This document shows positions 26,914 through 36,094 of a stretch of 64,000 nt of DNA, piece after piece. Position 1 is the first letter of the stretch. Each line of letters begins with the position of its first letter. This DNA comes from Methylophilales bacterium MBRSF5. Lineage in GTDB: Bacteria; Pseudomonadota; Gammaproteobacteria; Burkholderiales; Methylophilaceae. Where the stretch lies: assembly GCA_001044335.1 (NCBI GenBank), contig CP011001.1, positions 930,001 to 994,000 on the forward strand. Direction: 5' to 3'. The notes below the pieces were generated by a model. That model did no database searches. It was given only the letters and a program-made list of their open reading frames with translations, and had not been told where the DNA came from. Position numbers and translations under genes: made by a program.

Positions 26914-27612
26914 ATGAGTAAAAAATTAAAAGTTAAAAAAAATAATTTTTTAAAAATCATGAGTTGTTATGATGCAACATCTGCCAATATTGCAAAGCTT
27001 CTAGGTTGTGACGCCATTTTAGTTGGAGACTCAACAGGAATTCTCAATTTAGGTTATAAAAATACCACTGATGTAAATCTAAAAGATTTAATAGAGATTC
27101 TAAAAATAATTAAAAAAGTAACGTCATTGCCTATCATCGCTGACCTCCCATCACACTCATTAACAAATAATCAGCTAGCCATTTCCCATGCAAAAAAGCT
27201 AACTAAGTTTGGTGCAGATATAATAAAAATAGAAGGTCATGGTGAGATTAATCAGCTAGTTGCCACATTAACGAAAAAAAATATATCTATTTGTACTCAT
27301 ATAGGCATCACACCTCAAAAACACTCGCCAAAAAATACAGCTAGTGAATATGCACGAATAGCAAAAGAACATGAAGACTCGGGGGCAAAGCTGATTGTCT
27401 TGTCCAAGATGTCGACAGCAGCAAATAAAAAAGTATCAGAGAGTGTCTCAATACCATTAGTTGGTTATAAAAATACAAATTTCTGTAATGGAAAAGTTGA
27501 CGTAATGTATGTAGCACTTGGTTTACTAAAGGGTGAGGAAATAAAAATCAATATTAATCAACAAAGTGCTGCTTTCAAACACATAGCTAATTTCTTTAAA
27601 AAAACTTCATGA
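26914..27612 (+). CDS. panB: Divergent 3-methyl-2-oxobutanoate hydroxymethyltransferase (PanB-like)
   Basis: PanB makes ketopantoate from ketoisovalerate and methylene-THF, the first committed step to pantothenate. This copy is short (232 against about 260 residues). It keeps the metal and substrate residues in LVGDSTG (Asp39, Ser40), ADLPS (Asp77), KIEG (Lys105, Glu107) and THIGITPQ (His129). The usual catalytic Glu in VLEC is replaced by Ser164 (IVLSKMS), the GGYKVQGR loop is missing, and IGIGAG reads VGYKNT. It is followed by panC and panD, so the pathway context is strong, but activity is uncertain. Confidence 0.82.
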   Translation: MSKKLKVKKNNFLKIMSCYDATSANIAKLLGCDAILVGDSTGILNLGYKNTTDVNLKDLIEILKIIKKVTSLPIIADLPSHSLTNNQLAISHAKKLTKFGADIIKIEGHGEINQLVATLTKKNISICTHIGITPQKHSPKNTASEYARIAKEHEDSGAKLIVLSKMSTAANKKVSESVSIPLVGYKNTNFCNGKVDVMYVALGLLKGEEIKININQQSAAFKHIANFFKKTS

Positions 27613-28436
27613 ACACTATAAAAAGCATTCGGGGGCTGAGCAAGTTTATTTCACAAAATAAAGAAATTGCTTTTGTGCCTACAATGGGTAACTTACATGA
27701 TGGGCACTTAGCTTTAGTTCGTAAAGCACGCAGTCTAAATAAATTAGTAGTAGTCTCAATTTTTGTTAATGAAATCCAATTTAATAGTTCAGCCGACTTT
27801 AAATCTTACCCAAGAACTCTTAAAGAAGATCTTATTAAGCTACAAAAAGAAAATGTTGACATTGTTTTTGTTCCCAATAAAGAACAAATGAATACCATCA
27901 ATAACCCCTTTAACTTTGATTTAAAAAAAATAAAGCATGATTTATGTGACAAAAATAGACCGGGTCATTTTGAAGGTGTTATAAGTATCGTGGCTCGTTT
28001 TTGCAATATAATTCGACCGAGTTATTTACTACTAGGCAAAAAAGATTATCAACAATTATTTATTTTAAAAAAATTTTTAAATGATTTTTGTTACCCTATT
28101 AAAGTATTAGCAGTTAATACTGAACGAGAACAATCTGGGCTAGCGATGAGCTCGAGAAACTCATTAATTATAAAAAAATACCTGCCTGTTGCCTCAATGC
28201 TTTACCAACAACTGACTTACATCAAAGCAAATTTAAAAACAATTTCTGAATTGCGTTCAATGGAAGAAAAAGTTGCTAAAAAATTACAGGATAATGGCTG
28301 GAAGGTAGATTATGTATCGATACGATCACAAAAAACTTTATTAGCACCCCAGCGTAGTGAAAGAAAACTAGTTGCACTCGTTGCTGCATATTTAGGGAAG
28401 GTGCGCTTAATTGATAATATTGAATTTTGCATCTAA
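27609..28436 (+). CDS. panC: Pantoate-beta-alanine ligase
   Basis: Joins pantoate and beta-alanine with ATP. 275 residues: PTMGNLHDGHLALV with the HIGH-type motif (DGH), FVNEIQFN, GKKDYQQLFIL and MSSRNS. It overlaps panB by 4 bases. The motif residues look intact, in contrast to PanB upstream. panD follows after 52 bases. Confidence 0.95.
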   Translation: MNTIKSIRGLSKFISQNKEIAFVPTMGNLHDGHLALVRKARSLNKLVVVSIFVNEIQFNSSADFKSYPRTLKEDLIKLQKENVDIVFVPNKEQMNTINNPFNFDLKKIKHDLCDKNRPGHFEGVISIVARFCNIIRPSYLLLGKKDYQQLFILKKFLNDFCYPIKVLAVNTEREQSGLAMSSRNSLIIKKYLPVASMLYQQLTYIKANLKTISELRSMEEKVAKKLQDNGWKVDYVSIRSQKTLLAPQRSERKLVALVAAYLGKVRLIDNIEFCI

Positions 28437-28488
28437 ATATATCTGAGTTTATAATAGCCACTTACAAATTATTTGGTGTTTTAACTTT

Positions 28489-28869
28489 ATGTTAAGAAGA
28501 ATGTTAAAATCAAAGTTACATCGAGTAACAGTTACTCACTCTGAATTGGAATATGAGGGTTCATGTGCCATAGATATCAATTTACTCAAAGAAGCAAATA
28601 TCAATGAGTATGAACAAATTGCTATATACAACATTACTAACGGCGAAAGATTTACCACCTATGCCATCTCGGCTGAACAGGGTTCGGGCATAATTTCAAT
28701 AAACGGAGCTGCTGCTCACAAAGCCAATCCTGGTGATATGCTTATTATCGCAACCTATGCAGATTATAATGAAATTGAATTAGAAAAATATGCGCCTTCA
28801 CTGGTTTATGTTGATAGTGAGAATAACATCACCATCACAAAAAACTCCATCGACATCCAAGCTGCCTAA
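28489..28869 (+). CDS. panD: Aspartate 1-decarboxylase
   Basis: Makes beta-alanine for pantothenate. The 126 residues include the self-cleavage site Gly24-Ser25 in YEGSCAID, from which Ser25 becomes the pyruvoyl group, and the N-terminal [12 protein letters not shown]. Length is normal. The 52-base gap from panC has TATAAT-like elements but no clear promoter. Confidence 0.97.
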   Translation: MLRRMLKSKLHRVTVTHSELEYEGSCAIDINLLKEANINEYEQIAIYNITNGERFTTYAISAEQGSGIISINGAAAHKANPGDMLIIATYADYNEIELEKYAPSLVYVDSENNITITKNSIDIQAA

Positions 28870-28872
28870 AAT

Positions 28873-29196
28873 TTGACTTCAGGAACAAAATTAAATCAAA
28901 TCATAGTCAACTCTCTAGAAGACATTAAAGCGTTTGATATTACTGTGATTGATGTACGAAAAAAAACCTCCATTGCTGATTATATGATCATTGCATCTGC
29001 CAATTCAAATAGACAAACCAAAGCATTAGCCAGGCATTTAAAAGACACTCTTAAAGATATTGGCAAAAGTGTGACAAATATCGAAGGTGAAGGAGATGGG
29101 GAATGGGTCTTAGTTGACCTCAATGATGTTCTAGTTCATATCATGCTGCCAACCACGAGAGCTTATTTTAATCTTGAAGAACTTTGGCAATCATAA
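28873..29196 (+). CDS. rsfS: Ribosomal silencing factor RsfS
   Basis: Binds L14 and prevents subunit joining in starvation. 107 residues with DVRKKTSIADYMIIASA, TNIEGEGDGEWVLVD and HIMLPTTRAYFNLEELW. It starts at TTG 3 bases after panD and runs directly into rlmH, its usual partner. Confidence 0.95.
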   Translation: MTSGTKLNQIIVNSLEDIKAFDITVIDVRKKTSIADYMIIASANSNRQTKALARHLKDTLKDIGKSVTNIEGEGDGEWVLVDLNDVLVHIMLPTTRAYFNLEELWQS

Positions 29197-29661
29197 TTGA
29201 TTATCAAAATAATCAGCATTGGTTCACAACCTAGTAAAGAAATAAATCATCTAATTAAATCCTACTCACACAAAGTCTCTGCATATTCAAAGATTGAGTG
29301 GATCAATCTTCAGTTAAAATCAAAAGATAAGAATATTAAAATCAAGAAAGAGCTTGAGTCACAAAACATTCTTTCAAAAATTGATAGCAATGCTTTTGTT
29401 ATTAGTTTGGATGAAAAAGGACAAACTTTTTCATCTGTTGAGATGTCTCAACAGCTAGAAAAAATCATGTTAAATCATTCAAATATAAATTTTATTATTG
29501 GTGGTGCTGATGGACTGGACCAGGCTATTCTTGATAAAAGCAACATGGTGATGAGTCTATCGAACTTAACTTTGCCACATCAGTTGGTTAAAGTCTTTTT
29601 AATTGAACAAATTTATAGATCGTATTCTATTATTAATAATCTCCCATACCATCGTGAATAA
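29197..29661 (+). CDS. rlmH: 23S rRNA (pseudouridine1915-N3)-methyltransferase RlmH
   Basis: A SPOUT methyltransferase acting on m3-psi1915 in the 70S ribosome. 154 residues: FIIGGADGLDQAI (SAM-binding glycine loop), LTLPHQLVKVFLIEQIYR and the C-terminal HRE. The start is TTG immediately after the rsfS stop, without a gap. Confidence 0.95.
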   Translation: MIIKIISIGSQPSKEINHLIKSYSHKVSAYSKIEWINLQLKSKDKNIKIKKELESQNILSKIDSNAFVISLDEKGQTFSSVEMSQQLEKIMLNHSNINFIIGGADGLDQAILDKSNMVMSLSNLTLPHQLVKVFLIEQIYRSYSIINNLPYHRE

Positions 29662-31075
29662 GTCTTTTTCAAAATCATTAGTGTGGCTTCGAAGAGATCT
29701 CCGCCTGCATGACAACACTGCTTTACATGAGGCTGCTTCTCAATCAAACTCGACCAGCATTTGCTTTGTTTTCGATACAAATATTTTGAGTAAACTAAAA
29801 AATAAAAATGATCAGAGAGTCGATTTTATTTATCAAATATTACAAGACATCAAGCAAACTCTAAAAAAATATGGTTCTGACATCTGGATACTGTTTGGTG
29901 ATCCTGTCCACGAAATACCTAAACTAGCGGAGTCTATAAATGCTGAGGCTGTTTTTGTAAATAGAGATTACGAGAAATATGGTGTAAATCGTGATCATGA
30001 TGTCCAAAATAAATTATCAGGATTAAATAAAACATTTCATTCTTTCAAAGATCAAGTTCTCTTCGAAGCAGATGAGATTGTGACAAAAAACAATACGCAT
30101 TACTCTGTATTCTCACCTTACAGAAATAATCATCTTGAAAAACTACTAACAAGTGGCTCAGGTGAAAACCTATACCAACTAGATGATATTAATTTTGAAA
30201 AATTTACCATCGAAAAAACCTTAACACTTGATGATATTGGTTTCGATAGTTCAAATATCTCATCTTTTCAAATCGCTACCACTCATCAGGATATACAAAA
30301 GCAAATTAATGAATTTAAAGGTAGGCTTGAGGATTATGACCAAACAAGAAATTTTCCTGCCATCAAAGGAGTGTCATACCTCTCTGTTCATAACAGATTT
30401 GGAACTATTTCCATCAGAGAAATAGCTAATATCTGTTTACAAAATTATTCAACACCAGGATCAAAGTCATGGTTAAACGAGCTGATTTGGAGGGATTTTT
30501 ATTTTCAGATTATTGTTAACTTTTCTCATGTACAAGATGGTCACTCCTTCAAACAACAATACGATAATTTGCAATATGAGAATAATGAGTCCTTTTTTGA
30601 ATCATGGAAGCAAGGCATGACAGGATTTCCGATTGTGGATGCAGCCATGCGACAATTAAATACAACAGGCTATATGCACAATCGATTAAGAATGATCGTT
30701 GCTTCTTTTTTAACTAAGGATCTATTGATTGATTGGAGATGGGGTGAGGAATATTTTAAAGAAAAGTTAATTGACTATGATTTTTCTGCAAACAATGGCG
30801 GTTGGCAATGGGCAGCCTCAGTTGGCTGCGATGCCCAGCCATGGTTTAGAATTTTTAATCCACTACTCCAGTCACAAAAATTTGACAGTGATGGGAAGTT
30901 TATAAAGAAATACGTGCCCGAATTAAGTGAATTTGATAAAAAAAATATTCACGAGCCTCATGCTAAATTCACTCCAAAGGATTATCCAAAACCAATCATT
31001 GACCATGCCACTCAAAGACCAAAAGCATTAAAAATGTTTGAGCATGTCAATAATGTTGTAAAAAAACAACATTAA
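29654..31075 (+). CDS. phr: Deoxyribodipyrimidine photolyase (CPD photolyase, class I)
   Basis: Repairs UV cyclobutane dimers with FADH and blue light. From the GTG at 29654 (overlapping the end of rlmH by 8 bases) it has 473 residues. The N-terminus LVWLRRDLRLHDNTAL is the Rossmann antenna domain. The FAD domain has GMTGFPIVDAAMRQL, MHNRLRMIVASFL and WQWAASVGCDAQPWFRIFNP. An in-frame TTG at 29603 would lie deep in rlmH and is not preferred. UV repair fits a surface-water bacterium. Confidence 0.95.
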   Translation: MNKSFSKSLVWLRRDLRLHDNTALHEAASQSNSTSICFVFDTNILSKLKNKNDQRVDFIYQILQDIKQTLKKYGSDIWILFGDPVHEIPKLAESINAEAVFVNRDYEKYGVNRDHDVQNKLSGLNKTFHSFKDQVLFEADEIVTKNNTHYSVFSPYRNNHLEKLLTSGSGENLYQLDDINFEKFTIEKTLTLDDIGFDSSNISSFQIATTHQDIQKQINEFKGRLEDYDQTRNFPAIKGVSYLSVHNRFGTISIREIANICLQNYSTPGSKSWLNELIWRDFYFQIIVNFSHVQDGHSFKQQYDNLQYENNESFFESWKQGMTGFPIVDAAMRQLNTTGYMHNRLRMIVASFLTKDLLIDWRWGEEYFKEKLIDYDFSANNGGWQWAASVGCDAQPWFRIFNPLLQSQKFDSDGKFIKKYVPELSEFDKKNIHEPHAKFTPKDYPKPIIDHATQRPKALKMFEHVNNVVKKQH

Positions 31076-31153
31076 TCAAATATTTCATTTGATCATTTAC
31101 TTATTTTTAATGTCATTAAGATTTAATATTTAAATTCATGGATAATAACAAAG

Positions 31154-31927
31154 ATGAACGTTAGTAATGTCTTAAAAAATCTCATTTTGATGGTAATAAT
31201 CCTTTTTTTAGGGGGTTGCGCAACTACCAATAATCCAGACCCATTGGAGTCAATGAATCGAGGGATTTATAAATTCAATACTGCTTTTGATGACACTGTA
31301 GCTAAACCTGTAGCCAAAGGATATAAAGCAGTAGCCCCATCTTTTGTTGTCAAGGGAATTAATAATTTCTTTAATAATATTAGAGATATTGTTACGGTCA
31401 TTAATGACCTTCTCCAATTCAAAGTCAAACACGCTTTGAATGATGCGAGTAGAGTTGCCATTAATTCAACCATTGGTATTTTAGGCTTCGTCGATGTACA
31501 TACGATGACCGGTGGGGAAAGACGTAAGGAAGACTTCGGTCAAACACTGGGTCACTGGGGTGTCGGATCAGGGGCTTATATTGTTATTCCATTTTTTGGA
31601 CCATCTACCGTTAGAGATGGTTTTGGATTAGTTGCTGATACCTTGTATTTTGACCCGATCAGTTACATCAGCGACGTAAGAACCAGAAACCAAGTTAGAC
31701 TAGGTCAATTCATTGATGCTAGAACAGAGTTACTGAATGCTTCTGATATCCTTGAAGAGGCTTCAATAGACCCTTATGCATTCCAACGTGATGCTTATTT
31801 GCAATATCGCGACAGTCTTGTAAATGATTCTGATGGATCTGTTGATTATGATGATGAAAATTTATTATCGGACGGTTATGAGCCATTCACTGAAGAAGAA
31901 TTAGTTTCATCTACCGCTAATAATTAA
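31154..31927 (+). CDS. mlaA: MlaA/VacJ lipoprotein
   Basis: Outer-membrane component of the Mla retrograde phospholipid transport system. 257 residues with a lipobox at FLGGC (Cys22) and the family core DPLESMNRGIYKFN, FNNIRD, and ASVD-like GILGFVDVHT with EDFGQTLGHWGVGSGAY. The tail is acidic. No mlaBCDEF genes are adjacent, so the rest of the system must lie elsewhere. pmbA follows tail to tail after 11 bases. Confidence 0.93.
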   Translation: MNVSNVLKNLILMVIILFLGGCATTNNPDPLESMNRGIYKFNTAFDDTVAKPVAKGYKAVAPSFVVKGINNFFNNIRDIVTVINDLLQFKVKHALNDASRVAINSTIGILGFVDVHTMTGGERRKEDFGQTLGHWGVGSGAYIVIPFFGPSTVRDGFGLVADTLYFDPISYISDVRTRNQVRLGQFIDARTELLNASDILEEASIDPYAFQRDAYLQYRDSLVNDSDGSVDYDDENLLSDGYEPFTEEELVSSTANN

Positions 31928-31938
31928 TCTACAAATTT

Positions 31939-33279
31939 CTAACTGGCTCCTACAGCCATTTTTTCAACTAATACTGAGCCAATATATTTTGAGCTATTAT
32001 AATTCGCATCATCTGCAATACTGACAATGTCCATCGCCATATCCTTTAAATTTCCTGCAATGGTAATTTCTTCAACAGCGTGCTGAATCTCACCGTTCTC
32101 GATATAAAGGCCAGCCGCTCCCCTGGAAAAATCACCGTTCACCATGTTTACCCCATGCCCAAGCAATTCAGTGATAAGAAACCCTTTGTTTATGTCTTTA
32201 ATCATTTGAGCGAGAGAAATATTGTGATGCTCAAATATCAAATTGTGTGTTCCCCCAGCGTTTCCTGTAGTTGCAAGATTTAATTTTTTTGCAGAGTAGT
32301 TTGATAACAAATAACGATTTAATATGCCCCGGTCAACTAAGGTATTATCAAAAACCTCCACCCCTTCATCATCAAAATAAGTTGATGCATGGCCTTTTAT
32401 TAACAGCGGCTTTTCTGAAATAGTTAATCGATCAGATGCTATTTTTGTTCCAACAGTGTCCAGTAAAAAAGAATTTTGTCGGTATAAATTTCTTCCTGAT
32501 ACGGCTGACAAGATTGGATTTATAATCGCATCAGAAATGGTGTTATGAAAAATAATTGGATAGTTTCCCGTCTTAATTTTTTTAACGTTTAGTCGATCAA
32601 TCGTATTTTTTGCCGCCTCTTCGCCGAGTTGGGTTGGATTTTTTAAGTCATGAAAATCTCTGACATTAGAATAATCGTAGCTTCTTTGCATTGTTTGGTC
32701 TTTTGAACCTATGACTGAACAATAAAGCGAGTATCTTGAGCCGGGAAAACCGCCAAAGAATTGATTAGAATTGGCATACATGAATACGGAGGAGCTATAG
32801 TTAATGGTGGCACCTTCTGAGTTAGTAATTCGCTCATCATATGATTTAGCGGATGACTCCGTTTTTTTGGCAATTTCTAGCATGTCATCAAAACTTAATT
32901 CTTGTGGATAAAAAATATCTACTGGTCTTGTTTTTTTGGGATGTAAATCTTGTTCAACGATACCAAAATATGGGTCTTGCTCAGTCACCTTGAGCATATT
33001 AAGCGAATTATCAATTAAATGTTGCATGGTTTTTTTTGAAAAATCAGAAGAAGAGACAACACTTTTTCTTCCATTTTGATACAAGGTTAACGTTACATTT
33101 TTATCATTATTTATCTCAAACGTTTCAACATCTTCATTGCGCACAGTTAAATTTTTACCTGATGCGATGCTTACATCGACCTCAGCAGATTCGGCGCCTA
33201 GTTTCTTTGACTGCGTTATAATGTCTTCACAAAGATTTTTTAGTTTTTCTTCGGTGTAACCAAGAATTTCATTTTGCAT
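31939..33279 (-). CDS. pmbA: Metalloprotease PmbA/TldE
   Basis: Forms a complex with TldD, a peptide-cleaving enzyme. 446 residues; PmbA lacks the HExxxH of TldD. It is recognised by RNEDVETFE near residue 50, STYFDDEGVE and a C-terminal NGEIQHAVEEITIAGN. It is divergent from darP by 40 bases, a common neighbour pair in Proteobacteria. tldD is not in the window. Confidence 0.93.
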   Translation of the reverse strand: MQNEILGYTEEKLKNLCEDIITQSKKLGAESAEVDVSIASGKNLTVRNEDVETFEINNDKNVTLTLYQNGRKSVVSSSDFSKKTMQHLIDNSLNMLKVTEQDPYFGIVEQDLHPKKTRPVDIFYPQELSFDDMLEIAKKTESSAKSYDERITNSEGATINYSSSVFMYANSNQFFGGFPGSRYSLYCSVIGSKDQTMQRSYDYSNVRDFHDLKNPTQLGEEAAKNTIDRLNVKKIKTGNYPIIFHNTISDAIINPILSAVSGRNLYRQNSFLLDTVGTKIASDRLTISEKPLLIKGHASTYFDDEGVEVFDNTLVDRGILNRYLLSNYSAKKLNLATTGNAGGTHNLIFEHHNISLAQMIKDINKGFLITELLGHGVNMVNGDFSRGAAGLYIENGEIQHAVEEITIAGNLKDMAMDIVSIADDANYNSSKYIGSVLVEKMAVGAS

Positions 33280-33319
33280 AAAAATCCTAAAACTAACTAA
33301 TAATATTGCTCGTTATCAT

Positions 33320-33814
33320 ATGGAAGATTCAATAAAAAGTAAAACTCAATTAAAAAAAGAAGCTGATGATATACAACAATTTGGTATTGAAATATCTAAT
33401 CTTCCAAATCATAAAATAAAAGAGCTATCCTTAAGTGACGAAATAATAGAAGCTATTATTTTTTATAAAGAGATAAAAAAAAATAGTGCAAAGCGAAGGC
33501 AAGCACAGTTTTTAGGAAAACTATTGCGAGACTTCGATCTTGCAAATGTCACTCAAGAAATGGATACTTTAAAAGCCTTCTCAAGACTTCAAGTCAAATT
33601 CGAACATGAGGCAGAGTTATGGAGAGACAAACTCATTAATGATCAATCAGTACTGAATGAATACATCAATGAATTCCAACCTGACTTGACCAATTTAAAC
33701 CAAACAATAAATGCTGCTCGCAAAGAATTTCAATCTGACAAGAAAAGTAAAAATTACAGAAACTTATATCGAATCATTCTTGCTGATATAAAAAAAATTA
33801 GATCTGCACCTTAA
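33320..33814 (+). CDS. darP: DarP/YjgA ribosome-associated protein
   Basis: 164 residues, highly charged and helical, as in the YjgA/DUF615 family, which associates with the 50S subunit late in assembly. Features are the KSKTQLKKEAD start and RRQAQFLGKLLRD (about 63-75). It is divergent from pmbA, the conserved arrangement, and overlaps the PDZ gene by 17 bases tail to tail. Confidence 0.9.
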   Translation: MEDSIKSKTQLKKEADDIQQFGIEISNLPNHKIKELSLSDEIIEAIIFYKEIKKNSAKRRQAQFLGKLLRDFDLANVTQEMDTLKAFSRLQVKFEHEAELWRDKLINDQSVLNEYINEFQPDLTNLNQTINAARKEFQSDKKSKNYRNLYRIILADIKKIRSAP

Positions 33815-34532
33815 TATTATTTAAGTTGCCATCTCGCATATATGCAATTTCTACAACATTTCCCTTATTCTTTATCAATTCCTCGATAAACTCATTAGGC
33901 TCTTTTAAGCTGATTCCATTGATAGTCATGATTCGATCTTTTCTTTCGATTCCTGAATTCGCTGCAGCAGAATCCTTTATAACAGCTACAACAAACAAGC
34001 CACCGTCTTCATATCTTTCATCATCTTCCTTAAAACTTATTAAGTGGGTTCCAAACAGGGGTTTTGGTAATTTTGCCCAGTAGGATACGTAAAAATCAAA
34101 CATTGCATCTGAATCAGCAAGATCATTCGGATCGATGATGATTTCTTCAATTTTTCCTTCATCATCTAATTTTTTCTTTTTAATATTTTCTCTTGCCCTC
34201 TTAATTGCTGTGGCTCGAGTTGCCTCATTGATTTGACGATCATAAACAAGCAAAGTGTCCGCTTTAATTTGCTTACCAAAATCTAACGCTTCTGCAGGGG
34301 GCACATATGTTCCAGCAAAAGATGAAAAGCCAATTAAGTCATACCCTTCTTCTAACATCATTATATTGTCTTTGTCTTTATCCCAACCTCTGTAAATTTC
34401 AGTTTGAGGATCTGGATTAAGTGATTTAAGATTCTTGTCGCCTTGTTGTTGAAAATTTTTTTCAAACACATTCTCGGCATATAGATTTGGTAAAATAAAA
34501 AAAGTGAGGAGCGCAAATATGTATTTTTTCAT
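33798..34532 (-). CDS. Exported PDZ-domain protein of unknown function
   Basis: 244 residues with a signal peptide (cleavage about residue 19, after NLYA). The middle part includes MMLEEGYDLIGFSSFAG and an ADTLLVYDRQ strand, which recur in a little-studied family of exported proteins. The C-terminal 75 residues form a PDZ-like domain (GLFVVAVIKDSAAANSGI ... DRIMTINGI). No protease residues are seen, so it may act as an adaptor or binding protein. Confidence 0.7.
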   Translation of the reverse strand: MKKYIFALLTFFILPNLYAENVFEKNFQQQGDKNLKSLNPDPQTEIYRGWDKDKDNIMMLEEGYDLIGFSSFAGTYVPPAEALDFGKQIKADTLLVYDRQINEATRATAIKRARENIKKKKLDDEGKIEEIIIDPNDLADSDAMFDFYVSYWAKLPKPLFGTHLISFKEDDERYEDGGLFVVAVIKDSAAANSGIERKDRIMTINGISLKEPNEFIEELIKNKGNVVEIAYMRDGNLNNIKVQI

Positions 34533-34574
34533 GGTGTCTTCTTTGATATTAATAACAAGAAATCTGACTTTTAT

Positions 34575-35147
34575 ATGGGAAAAAAATTCATTAAGATTGG
34601 TTTAGTTTCAATTAGTGATCGAGCAACAAAAGGTGAGTATGAGGATCTGGGTCTACCCCACCTAAAAGAATGGTGCAAACAGGCGATTATTGATGAAATT
34701 ATTTTTATAGAAAAACTAATCCCGGATGAATTTGAACTTATTAAATCAACATTAATTGATTTAGCAGACATTGACCAATGTCATTTAATCCTCACCACTG
34801 GAGGAACTGGTCCTAGTCAAAGAGACGTGACACCAGATGCCACCGAGGCTGTTGCAGATAAGATTATGCCAGGGTTCGGTGAGCAAATGAGACAAATTAG
34901 TCTTAATTTTGTGCCAACCGCCATTCTGTCCAGGCAAATTGCTGTGATAAGAAATAGGGCTCTTATTATCAATCTTCCTGGACAACCAAAAGCAATCAAA
35001 GAGACTCTTGAAGGTTTAAAAAATAAAAATAATGAAACAACTGTGCCAGGAATATTTGCTGCTGTACCATACTGTATAGAGCTCATTGGAGGCCCAATCA
35101 TTAAAACGAATGACGATATCGTTAAGGCTTTTAGGCCAAAAAAATGA
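34575..35147 (+). CDS. mog: Molybdopterin adenylyltransferase
   Basis: Activates molybdopterin by adenylation before molybdenum insertion. 190 residues of the MogA type: VSISDRATKGEYED, TTGGTGPSQRDVTPDAT and INLPGQPKAIKE. It agrees with the presence of modABC in this window. It overlaps thiL by 4 bases. Confidence 0.93.
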   Translation: MGKKFIKIGLVSISDRATKGEYEDLGLPHLKEWCKQAIIDEIIFIEKLIPDEFELIKSTLIDLADIDQCHLILTTGGTGPSQRDVTPDATEAVADKIMPGFGEQMRQISLNFVPTAILSRQIAVIRNRALIINLPGQPKAIKETLEGLKNKNNETTVPGIFAAVPYCIELIGGPIIKTNDDIVKAFRPKK

Positions 35148-36094
35148 ATGAATTTGATTTAATAAAAAAATATTTTAATTTCACAAGCAAGCATGCAGTA
35201 TTAGGTGTTGGTGACGATGCTGCCCTCATCCCATTAAATAAAAATGAGTTGATGGCAATATCTATGGATACTTTAAATATTGGTCATCATTTTACGGGAG
35301 ATTCTGATCCATACTATTTGGGGTGGAAGTCACTTGCTGTGAATGTCTCGGACATAATCTCAATGGGTGGTCAACCTCGCTATGCCCTCCTTTCAATTTC
35401 CCTAAAAAGTCTTGATGTAAATTGGATTGCAAAATTCACCAAAGGAATTAAGGCTTGTGCTAAAAAATATAATATTGAAATCATCGGTGGTGATACGAAT
35501 AAAGGATCCACATCAATCTCAATTGCTATTACGGGAAATGTATCCTCCAAGAATGTTTTAAAAAGAAGCGGGGCAATTCCAGAGGATGAAATTTGGGTGA
35601 CTAATGAGGTTGGTTATGCTGCATTACATTTTAATCAACATTCCCTGTTGCCTAAGTATAAAGAATCTATTTCAAACTGTTTAAAAAAAAGATCCCAAGA
35701 AGAATTTCTCAAGCCGCAACCCCCTTTAGAATTCATTCAAGACACGAAATCAATGATTAATTCAGCTATTGATTTATCTGATGGTTTGGTTGGAGATCTT
35801 AAACATATTCTGAACAGCAGTTCCGTAGGAGCCAAAATAGAAATTAACGAAATTCCTATGCATAAATGGTTTATGGAAAATAATCAATATGAACTAGCAA
35901 TGTGTGGTGGTGAGGATTACCAAATTTTAATGACTGTCCCACATAAACATCATAACAAAATTCAAAATTTACTAAAGAAACACACCCTTAAGGGTGCCAT
36001 GATTGGAAAGATAACTAAGGATAAAAAAATTGAATATTCACTTCATGGTAAAAAAATAAAATTAAGTAAGGAAGGATTTACTCACTTTGGTTAA
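35144..36094 (+). CDS. thiL: Thiamine-monophosphate kinase
   Basis: Phosphorylates TMP to the active cofactor TPP. 316 residues of the PurM-like fold: GVGDDAALIPL near the start, SMDTLNIGHHF, and AMCGGEDYQILMTV. thiL followed by pgpA is a conserved proteobacterial pair; they overlap by 8 bases here. Confidence 0.95.
   Translation: MNEFDLIKKYFNFTSKHAVLGVGDDAALIPLNKNELMAISMDTLNIGHHFTGDSDPYYLGWKSLAVNVSDIISMGGQPRYALLSISLKSLDVNWIAKFTKGIKACAKKYNIEIIGGDTNKGSTSISIAITGNVSSKNVLKRSGAIPEDEIWVTNEVGYAALHFNQHSLLPKYKESISNCLKKRSQEEFLKPQPPLEFIQDTKSMINSAIDLSDGLVGDLKHILNSSSVGAKIEINEIPMHKWFMENNQYELAMCGGEDYQILMTVPHKHHNKIQNLLKKHTLKGAMIGKITKDKKIEYSLHGKKIKLSKEGFTHFG

Noticed and set aside
29603-29653. Upstream TTG start for the photolyase
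   Set aside because: It would lie deep in rlmH and adds 17 residues before the conserved N-terminus; the GTG at 29654 overlapping the rlmH stop fits better.
31075-31093. ATCAAAT-N5-ATTTGAT inverted repeat after the photolyase gene
   Set aside because: A 7-bp AT-only stem is too weak for a terminator and such repeats are expected by chance at this base composition.
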